From the NCBI GenBank assembly GCA_022447555.1, contig JAKVBF010000012.1, positions 141,078 through 205,077 on the forward strand: 64,000 nt of DNA. The letters are read 5' to 3'. The stretch is from Mariniblastus sp. Its GTDB lineage: Bacteria; Planctomycetota; Planctomycetia; Pirellulales; Pirellulaceae. Each line of letters opens with the position of its first letter. Within the stretch, counting starts at the first letter, position 1. Of the stretch, positions 57,676 through 64,000 are shown one piece after another. Position numbers and translations under genes: made by a program. The notes beneath the pieces are model-generated. The model was not told where the DNA came from. It ran no database searches and saw only the letters and a program-made list of their open reading frames with translations.

Positions 57676-58767
57676 TCACTGGTAAAGGTCTAAGTAGGGT
57701 TCGATCATGGCGTTTAGGGGGAACGTGGCCTGCAGGTGGCGATGGGCTTGAGTCACCAGTTGGCGGGTTGGTTCGGCCTGCTCTAAAACGTATTTTGTCC
57801 AGCGGGCAAATTCGTCGCGCGCCCCGTAGTTGGTCGCAAAGGCTGTTTGTTGGTGCAGTACCAGCTCGTCTGTTCCGGGCCCCAACACGGAAACCGAAGG
57901 GACTTTGTTGGATTGAGCCATCATTAATTCTGTGGGAGTTGGGCGCGTTAAATGCGAGTGCCAGTAAACTTGTGAGCCGGCCAGAGCGAGTTCCACGAGA
58001 GGGCTGTGATTTAAAAGATGGACGTATCGGTGGGATTGGGTTCGATCCATGTAGGTTTTTAATTTTGGACGCTGAGGTCCCGAACCAAAGACTAAAAGAT
58101 GAACATCGTATTGCACGCAATTCAGTAAGGATGCTGCCCAAATAAGGTCTTTAATGCGCGTTCGTGGAGTGAAGTCAGCGATGGCTGTGATGACCAGCGA
58201 TTCGGGGTTTTCAATTTCCATTCTGACCAACAGTTCTTCCCGAGCATTACTCAAGCCCGGGAAGGCCGGTGGCGCTGCATTTGGGACAATCGTGGTTTGG
58301 TCGATGCGATCGATAAAATTATGCTCGTCTAAATAGTCGGCAATCATGGGATGGCAAACCGTTAGTCGGGTTCCCCGGGTAAAGCGTTTGGAGGCCATAC
58401 GAAACCAGAGATCTTTTTTTGGTGGGATCTCTAGTAAGGTTGAGATGCGTTCCAGTCTCATGCCAGCGGTAGCCAAGTGACAGGTCAGGGCTGACTCCAA
58501 GTCCCACGAGTGGATAATTTCGGGGTTCAGGCGTTGGATGGTGCGACGGAGCCGAGCGGTATTATTGGATACTCGGTCCGTGTGTTGGCTCAGATCGTGA
58601 ATGGTGACTTGAGGCTCAAAGCCGTGATGCTCTCCAGATTCTGGTCTCATCACCGCCACATGCACGTCCCAGCCCTGCGTTAACACCTGGCCGGTCAGCA
58701 GTCGTAATTGATACGCATCGCCCCCTGAGAAAAGCGATTTAACAACAAACAGGATGCGTCTACTCAC
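57676..58767 (-). CDS. Glycosyltransferase, GT4-like (GT-B fold)
   Basis: 363 residues. N-terminal Rossmann start RRILFVVKSLFSGGDAYQLRLL with the Gly-rich donor-side loop typical of GT4 enzymes; C-terminal half has NAAPPAFPGLSNAREELL, VITAIADFTPRTRIKDLIWA, LLVFGSGPQRPKLKTYM and the acidic-helix region SHLTRPTPTELMMAQSNKVP. The usual EX7E motif is not perfect (TPTELMMAQ), so activity is probable rather than certain. Its start overlaps the end of the upstream glycosyltransferase gene by 4 bases (ATGA type), so the two are translated together, presumably for one surface glycan. Confidence 0.82.
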   Translation of the reverse strand: MSRRILFVVKSLFSGGDAYQLRLLTGQVLTQGWDVHVAVMRPESGEHHGFEPQVTIHDLSQHTDRVSNNTARLRRTIQRLNPEIIHSWDLESALTCHLATAGMRLERISTLLEIPPKKDLWFRMASKRFTRGTRLTVCHPMIADYLDEHNFIDRIDQTTIVPNAAPPAFPGLSNAREELLVRMEIENPESLVITAIADFTPRTRIKDLIWAASLLNCVQYDVHLLVFGSGPQRPKLKTYMDRTQSHRYVHLLNHSPLVELALAGSQVYWHSHLTRPTPTELMMAQSNKVPSVSVLGPGTDELVLHQQTAFATNYGARDEFARWTKYVLEQAEPTRQLVTQAHRHLQATFPLNAMIEPYLDLYQ

Positions 58768-59969
58768 GATGTTGATTCACAGGGTTGTTCTGATGGCAAT
58801 CTCAACAGCTTTGTAACACGATCTGCCTGTTGCTGAAGAGAAAAACGTAATTCTGCCGTTGCTGCCGCGCCACTGGCAAGCCGGCATCGGAGCTCCGGTT
58901 TTCTAAAAGCCAATAAAATCGCTTCGGCCAGTGCCGCCGGACTAGCCGGCGGAACCAACAAGCCGTTGATATCTGGCTCGACGAATTCATCCGCCCAGCC
59001 GTTGGATGTGGCTAGGACGCAACGCTGATTGGCCATTGCTCGAATCAGGCCTGAATCTGCGCGAGAAGCACGAAAGGAGTGGATATAAAGATCTGCAGCC
59101 AGCAGTAACTCGGAATCGTCATCAAAGAAGCCAGGCATGATGATCGACTGAATAAGGTCCAGGTTGCCGATCTGTTGCCAGATCTGAGGACCCAGTTTTG
59201 CATCTCCCACGACCCATAGTTTTGCTTTGGGATAGTGTTCGATTACCGCTGGCCAAGCTCGTATGGTATCAACCAACCCCGCATCACTATTGTCGCTTAA
59301 AAAGGTCATAGCCAGTGGCTGTCCGGCCTCGACTCCAAGCACGGGATGTGCTGCGGAGAGGGCAGCCCGTGCGCTGCTCTGGGAAGAGAGGCTGGGGGTC
59401 TTTTGGGAGGACTTCGATCCGCCGGGAATAATGTGTATTTTGGGTAGGCCCGCCATCTCGTTTAGTCCGGCAGCTAAAGTAGGGCAATCCGTTACGATTG
59501 CGTGACAACGTTGCAATGCTTCGAGGTGACGACGGTGAATTTTTCGAACAGAATCGACACCTAGCAGCGAGCGATTGATGAAAATAATGACCGGTTTCTC
59601 ATTGCCAATGGATCTTAGAATGGCATTGGTAACCATACTGACGCCAAACACCAGAACGCCATCGGTCTTGTCGGTTTCGGAGAAATATCTGGAGAACCTT
59701 CTAGCGTGGCGATAGGTTGCCCAAGGCCCAGTTCCGGTTTTCAGGATTCGATTGACCGGGATGCCCCGATAGTCCAGGAAGCTTGGCCAGTCCTTTTCCG
59801 ATTTTGCCGTGACGACTCGTACGGCGTGACCCTGACGATCAAGCTCGGCGGCTAACTCGCCCGCGTTCAGTTCTGTCAGGCCTGCAAAAGGCCAGAAACG
59901 TTCTGAAACCAGTGTGATTTGCAAACGTCTGTTGTCGGCGGATTCAGAATGGTGAACCTCAGTTTTCAC
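58764..59969 (-). CDS. Glycosyltransferase, GT4-like
   Basis: 401 residues. N-terminus ITLVSERFWPFAGLTELNAG ... ELDRQGHAVRVVTA is the classic GT4 acceptor domain; ATYRHARRFSRYF and VIFINRSLLGVDSVRKIHRR follow. The donor domain holds AKLWVVGDAKLGPQIWQQIG, LAADLYIHSFRASRADSGLI and WADEFVEPDINGLLVPPASP, as in GT4 nucleotide-sugar sites. Cytoplasmic or membrane-peripheral, adding a sugar to a glycan or lipid. First gene of a two-gene unit (4-base overlap with the next). Confidence 0.87.
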   Translation of the reverse strand: MKTEVHHSESADNRRLQITLVSERFWPFAGLTELNAGELAAELDRQGHAVRVVTAKSEKDWPSFLDYRGIPVNRILKTGTGPWATYRHARRFSRYFSETDKTDGVLVFGVSMVTNAILRSIGNEKPVIIFINRSLLGVDSVRKIHRRHLEALQRCHAIVTDCPTLAAGLNEMAGLPKIHIIPGGSKSSQKTPSLSSQSSARAALSAAHPVLGVEAGQPLAMTFLSDNSDAGLVDTIRAWPAVIEHYPKAKLWVVGDAKLGPQIWQQIGNLDLIQSIIMPGFFDDDSELLLAADLYIHSFRASRADSGLIRAMANQRCVLATSNGWADEFVEPDINGLLVPPASPAALAEAILLAFRKPELRCRLASGAAATAELRFSLQQQADRVTKLLRLPSEQPCESTS

Positions 59970-60041
59970 GAACGTGCCTTGAGCTAATTACAGAATTTAA
60001 AAGGACTGATGGAAATTGGAAAGGGAACGATGTTAAGGCCT

Positions 60042-60566
60042 CTAACTGGGAGTAGATAAATCGCTCGGCTCCAGACAAGCCAAGTAAGGAAGGTTGCGGT
60101 ATGCGTCGTTGTGGTCCAAGCCATAGCCCACCACAAACTCATCGGGGATGTCAAAAGCTACAAAATCAGGTCGGAGATCTACCTCTTGCTTGCCGGTTTT
60201 AAATAATAGAACGGCCGATTGGATTGAAGTCGGGCCAAGTTGGTGAATGCGACCCATCACCTCTTTAAGTGTGTTGCCGGTATCAAAGATGTCGTCCACT
60301 AGGAGCACATCCCGATTGGCAACATCGAGCATCATTTCTGAATGGATGGTAAGCGAACCGCGCTGCGTGCCCTGGTAGCTGCTGGTCTGAACGACGCCAA
60401 CGCGCAGCGGCATCTCCAGTTTGCGTATCAGATCTGCTACAAGAACAACACTTCCGGTCATAACGCCAATGATTGTCAGTGGTCGTGAGCCGTAGGATTG
60501 ATTGATCGCTTGGGCCAATCGCTCAACACCAGAGCTTAATTGTTGTTCATCCAGAAGAATTTTCAC
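60042..60566 (-). CDS. hpt: Hypoxanthine phosphoribosyltransferase
   Basis: 174 residues, normal size for bacterial HPRT. Salvages hypoxanthine (and guanine) to IMP/GMP with PRPP. PRPP-binding loop VLLVDDIFDTGNTLKEVM; flexible loop region SSYQGTQRGSLTIHSEM; base-binding end PDFVAFDIPDEFVVGYGLD. Downstream of trpE by 134 bases on the same strand; functional linkage is not obvious beyond shared PRPP use. Confidence 0.95.
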   Translation of the reverse strand: MKILLDEQQLSSGVERLAQAINQSYGSRPLTIIGVMTGSVVLVADLIRKLEMPLRVGVVQTSSYQGTQRGSLTIHSEMMLDVANRDVLLVDDIFDTGNTLKEVMGRIHQLGPTSIQSAVLLFKTGKQEVDLRPDFVAFDIPDEFVVGYGLDHNDAYRNLPYLACLEPSDLSTPS

Positions 60567-60700
60567 GCTTGCCGATCCGCCGAGTGTTTTGATGGTGAAA
60601 TCTCTATTATTTCACGCATGATAATCGGTGACGCGTTCGGAGGATAGCTGGCCGACACGTCAGTCATCCTTCCTAGGATTTATTTAAACAAGGAATGCGA

Positions 60701-62221
60701 TTAGCTGTTGCCAAGTCGGGCCTTGGTCATTTCAATCGCCCGCAATAGCCCTTTAGCTTTGTTCAGTGTTTCTTGATATTCAGATTCCGGGTTACTGTCA
60801 GCGACCACACCGGCACCCGCTTGAATGTAGGCTTTGTTATCTTTGATGATCATTGTGCGTAAAGCGATGCAGGTATCCATGTTTTGGGAGTAATCAAAAT
60901 AACCGACGGCGCCGGCGTAAGGTCCACGGCGATGGGGCTCGATTTCATCAATAATCTCCATGGCTCGAACTTTTGGGGCGCCTGAGACCGTGCCGGCTGG
61001 CAAACTGGCCATCAGGGCATCAAAGGCATCGCAATCACCTCGCAGTTGGCCTGTCACGGTGGAAGATATATGCATGACATGGCTATAACGTTCGACCACC
61101 ATCAGATCAGGTAATTCAATCGACCCATATTGGGCAACGCGGCCAACATCGTTACGACCTAGGTCTACAAGCATGACATGCTCAGCCCGTTCTTTTTCAT
61201 CAGCCAGCAATTGCCGTTCCAGTTCTTGGTCTTCTGCCTCTGTTTTCCCTCGCCACCGAGTGCCTGCCAAGGGCCGCACCGTCATCTTGCCATCGACCAC
61301 GCGGCACATGATCTCAGGTGAGCTACCAACGAGCGTAGCTTCGCCGCTTCGCAGGAAAAACATGAACGGACTTGGGTTCAAAACCCGTAAAGTTCGATAT
61401 ACCTCAAACGGTTGGCAGTCAATTTCTGTTTCCAGTCGCTGGCTGATCACCACTTGGAAAATATCCCCTGCGCGAATGTAATCAATGCATCGGCGAACAG
61501 CCTCTTCAAACTCGGCCTGAGAAAAATTACTTTTGTATTCCGTCGTTTCCGTTGGCGGAACATCCACGTCATCACAGGTGAGTCCTGTCTCTGGCTGAGA
61601 TAGACGCCCGATGGTCTCCTCAATGCGTGAGGCCGCGGCCGCGTAAGCCGACTCGACAGAGTCGAATTGGGCAGGTCGAGCCAAGGCGACAACCGTGAGC
61701 GTTTTCGTAATATGATCAAACACGATCATGGAGTCATAAAAAGCAAATGCCATGTCACTCAGCCCGCGATCGTCGGGCGGACTGTTGGGCAGATCTTCGA
61801 CGTAGCGAACCACATCGTATCCGGCATAACCGACTGCCCCGCCGGTGAAGGGAGGCATGTTATCGAGTTGGGCGACCCGAACACTCTCGATTAGCTGGCG
61901 GAATTCCTGCATCGGATTTTCGACGTCTCGCGTTTCCGTCTTCCCGTCCCTCCAGATCGAAATGCGATTCCCAGAGGCAGTTAGCCGCAGATGGGGGGCG
62001 GTCGCTAAAAAGCTATACCTTCCGACACGCTCCCCTCCCTCGACGCTCTCAAAAAGGCAGGCATCCCCGCCTGTATCAAGGCGGCGAAAAGCGGAAACGG
62101 GGGTTAGGGAATCGCATAACAGCCTCCGAAAGACGGGGACAGCGTCATAGGATTCACATAATTCGTTAAATTTTTTTCGATTTGGAAAACAACGCACGGG
62201 AATTTGCCAGCGGTCATTCAA
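60701..62221 (-). CDS. trpE: Anthranilate synthase component I
   Basis: 506 residues. Makes anthranilate from chorismate in tryptophan synthesis, with a TrpG amidotransferase not present here. The N-terminal allosteric Trp site (LFESVEGGERVGRYSFLATA) is intact, so feedback inhibition by tryptophan is expected. Chorismate-binding core: IFQVVISQRLETEID, SSPEIMCRVVDGKMTVRPLAGTRWRGKT (in parts), AEHVMLVDLGRNDVGRV, AGTVSGAPKVRAMEIIDEIE and YAGAVGYFDYSQNMD. Transcribed divergently from mcsA; the 180-base gap shows no evident trp leader peptide. Confidence 0.97.
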   Translation of the reverse strand: MNDRWQIPVRCFPNRKKFNELCESYDAVPVFRRLLCDSLTPVSAFRRLDTGGDACLFESVEGGERVGRYSFLATAPHLRLTASGNRISIWRDGKTETRDVENPMQEFRQLIESVRVAQLDNMPPFTGGAVGYAGYDVVRYVEDLPNSPPDDRGLSDMAFAFYDSMIVFDHITKTLTVVALARPAQFDSVESAYAAAASRIEETIGRLSQPETGLTCDDVDVPPTETTEYKSNFSQAEFEEAVRRCIDYIRAGDIFQVVISQRLETEIDCQPFEVYRTLRVLNPSPFMFFLRSGEATLVGSSPEIMCRVVDGKMTVRPLAGTRWRGKTEAEDQELERQLLADEKERAEHVMLVDLGRNDVGRVAQYGSIELPDLMVVERYSHVMHISSTVTGQLRGDCDAFDALMASLPAGTVSGAPKVRAMEIIDEIEPHRRGPYAGAVGYFDYSQNMDTCIALRTMIIKDNKAYIQAGAGVVADSNPESEYQETLNKAKGLLRAIEMTKARLGNS

Positions 62222-62405
62222 ACCGCCCTTGAAAAACGACGACAGGGAAGCGTAAGATTTTGCGAGACTGTTTGTTGCGGGCCGCTAGGATGCGAGTTCC
62301 AGCAACAGCAGGACCACAAGTCCAGTGGGCAAGCTTAACACGTCTTTGTATCTCAACAACCAGCAACCTTCACCGATTCACGCTCGGTGAGACAAGAAGG
62401 TATTC

Positions 62406-62906
62406 ATGAAGTGTCAAAAATGTGAAAAACCGGCAACATTTCATATCACCGATCTGACCGGTGATGAGTTGTTGGCTCTGCATCTATGTGCCGATTGTGC
62501 GAAAGACTATTTGAAAACAGACGAGGAAGTGGAGTCGGCGCCGACCATCACGGGCGTCCTGCAGCAGCAGCTCAAGCTGGAGCAGACGGCGGAAGACCTG
62601 AAAGAGCTGGATTCACGAGAGTGTCCGATTTGCGGTATTTCTTTTTACGAATTCCGCCAGTCGGGTCGGTTGGGTTGCCCTAATGACTATTCCTTCTTTG
62701 CCGGTGAGCTCGAGCCCTTGCTAGTGAATGTTCACGGCGATGACCACCATGTTGGAAAGCGCCCTAAGCGTGGGGCTGATGATACGGAACAGCAGACCGA
62801 GATGATCCGACTGCGGCGCGTGATGAAAGAAGCCGTCGAAAACGAAGACTATGAGAAGGCGTCCGAATTGCGAGACCGGATCCGCGCGATAGAAGGAGAC
62901 AGTTAA
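62406..62906 (+). CDS. mcsA: McsA-like zinc-finger/UVR-domain activator of protein arginine kinase
   Basis: 166 residues. Two zinc-finger modules: CQKCEKPATFHIT with CADCAKDY, and CPICGISFYEFRQSGRLGCPNDY. The C-terminal UVR (UvrB/UvrC) helical motif is LRRVMKEAVENEDYEKASELRDRIRAIEG. In Firmicutes McsA activates McsB and links to ClpC and CtsR. Here it directly precedes mcsB by 4 bases (stop 62906, ATG 62911), with AGGAG inside its end serving the next gene. Neither ctsR nor clpC is in the window. Confidence 0.93.
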   Translation: MKCQKCEKPATFHITDLTGDELLALHLCADCAKDYLKTDEEVESAPTITGVLQQQLKLEQTAEDLKELDSRECPICGISFYEFRQSGRLGCPNDYSFFAGELEPLLVNVHGDDHHVGKRPKRGADDTEQQTEMIRLRRVMKEAVENEDYEKASELRDRIRAIEGDS

Positions 62907-62910
62907 GTTG

Positions 62911-63987
62911 ATGCTCGATTCGATGGCAAGCAGCTGCGGGGAATGGCTTAAGGGAAACGGCCCCGATTCAGATATTGTGATGTCTAGCCGGATTCGGCTG
63001 GCCCGCAACTTGGCCGATTACCCATTCATCAAGCGATGCACCGACATCGATCGCGCCAGTATTGAATCAACCGTTCGAGAAAAGTTAGAGGCGGATGAAC
63101 GCTTAAAGAAATTGACTTTTATTGATGTGGCTGATTTAGAAAATCTGGATCGACAGTTTCTTGTGGAACGCCAGTTGATAAGCCGCGAATTATCGGATGC
63201 AGAGGGAGCACGGGCTGTCGCGATCGACGAGATGGAACGGATCAGCCTGATGATCAACGAAGAAGACCACCTGAGAATTCAGGTGATGAAGAGCGGTTTC
63301 GATCTGCAATCGGCATGGGAACAAATCAACCGCGTTGATGATTTGATTGAAGAGCGTCTGAACTATGCGTTTCATAAAGAGCTAGGATACCTGACGGCGT
63401 GCCCAACGAATGTGGGAACAGGGATGCGAGTCAGTGTGTTGGTGCATCTACCCGCGCTAGTCATCACGAAGCATATTGAAAAAGTATTTCGTACTTTTCA
63501 ACGCATCAACTTGGTGGTCAGGGGCTTGTACGGCGAAGGCTCTCAGGCGATGGGTGATTTCTACCAAGTCAGCAATCAGATCACACTTGGAAAAAGCGAA
63601 GATGAGTTGGTGAAGCAGGTTGGCGATGTGGTGCCAGTGCTGATTAATTACGAACGGAAAGCAAGAGATTTTTTGATCAGTGGAGAAAACCAACATAACC
63701 TTTTTGATCAGGTGAGCCGGGCCTATGGCACGCTGCAAAATGCCCAGCAGATCAGTAGTGAAGAAACGATGTACTTGTTATCTCAAGTGAGGATGGGGGT
63801 TAATCTAGGCCTGATTGGTGATTTGGAGATTCCGACGATCAACAAGCTTTTCATCCACACTCAGCCGGCCCATCTTCAGAAGTTGCGGCGGAGCGAGCTG
63901 GATACAATGCAGCGAAATATAGAGCGGGCTAATTATCTTCAGCAGCATCTGAAATCTGATACGGAAGATGGGCCGGAAATGAACTAG
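62911..63987 (+). CDS. mcsB: Protein arginine kinase McsB
   Basis: 358 residues, usual length. Phosphagen-kinase-fold enzyme phosphorylating protein arginines, marking proteins for ClpCP. Hallmarks: VMSSRIRLARNLADYPF, NEEDHLRIQVMKSG (the NEEDH loop), LGYLTACPTNVGTGMRVSVL (nucleotide-site Cys in ACPTN), GLYGEGSQAMGDFYQVSNQ. The pArg-pocket motif near the C-terminus reads RNIERA where RDxxRA is usual (Asp to Asn), perhaps altering allosteric activation. The AGGAG at 62893-62897 serves ATG 62911 or the preceding TTG 62908. Ends cleanly inside the window. Confidence 0.95.
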   Translation: MLDSMASSCGEWLKGNGPDSDIVMSSRIRLARNLADYPFIKRCTDIDRASIESTVREKLEADERLKKLTFIDVADLENLDRQFLVERQLISRELSDAEGARAVAIDEMERISLMINEEDHLRIQVMKSGFDLQSAWEQINRVDDLIEERLNYAFHKELGYLTACPTNVGTGMRVSVLVHLPALVITKHIEKVFRTFQRINLVVRGLYGEGSQAMGDFYQVSNQITLGKSEDELVKQVGDVVPVLINYERKARDFLISGENQHNLFDQVSRAYGTLQNAQQISSEETMYLLSQVRMGVNLGLIGDLEIPTINKLFIHTQPAHLQKLRRSELDTMQRNIERANYLQQHLKSDTEDGPEMN

Positions 63988-64000
63988 CTTGGCGGCTAGG

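Overview
The window reads as chromosomal DNA of a marine-type planctomycete (Planctomycetota, probably Pirellulales). The main signs are a 1568-residue cell-surface protein with the LEPR-XLL N-terminal motif, an adjacent DUF1552 / DUF1592-type cytochrome c gene pair, several sulfatases, a DUF1080 fusion, an LPS gene (lpxK), FloA, and many secreted proteins without close characterised relatives. This taxon call is inference from gene content; no rRNA gene is present.

Layout. 0-6.7 kb: AsmA/DUF748-like protein (cut by the left edge), peptidase T, a PolB-like 3'-5' exonuclease, and an FMN reductase-typA pair. 6.8-13.2 kb: a two-domain SGNH esterase and the giant LEPR-XLL protein. 13.8-17.5 kb: mnmA, floA, an EVE-domain protein and an FHA protein. 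17.6-27.4 kb: a double HtrA-like protease, a sulfatase, an EF-hand/DUF4956 pair, a sodium:solute symporter behind a structured leader, and a sulfatase-DUF1080 fusion. 27.5-29.5 kb: heme A synthase and, downstream of it, a gene I read as a selenocysteine-containing iodothyronine-deiodinase-like protein. It has an in-frame TGA within the deiodinase active-site motif, followed by a bacterial SECIS-like hairpin. 30-38.3 kb: an accessory-looking stretch with a degenerate M48-like membrane protein, an AT-rich sulfotransferase, a lipoprotein, a sulfatase remnant, the DUF1592/DUF1552 pair and a class C beta-lactamase-type hydrolase. It ends at a tRNA-Val(GAC) gene with its own terminator. 39.3-44.2 kb: thrS, infC (apparently starting at a rare AUC codon), pyrE and a sulfatase-fold protein lacking every catalytic residue. 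44.4-53.4 kb: large secreted proteins and lpxK. 53.8-64 kb: infA, a trans-sulfuration-type PLP enzyme, an APC permease, a 29-residue COX24/AURKAIP1-like basic protein, two overlapping glycosyltransferase genes, hpt, trpE and the mcsA-mcsB protein-arginine kinase pair.

Housekeeping genes (thrS, infC, infA, mnmA, tRNA-Val, pyrE, hpt, trpE, typA) are scattered singly among secreted and carbohydrate/sulfate-related genes, with few long operons. The strongest result is the selenoprotein at 27508-28365. It would be split into two unrelated pieces by standard gene calling, and it implies that the organism has the Sec machinery (selA/selB/selC/selD), none of which lies in this window. Secondary points are the sub-gene-caller 29-residue basic protein, the AUC start of infC, and three pseudoenzymes (HtrA second domain, M48-like, sulfatase-like).
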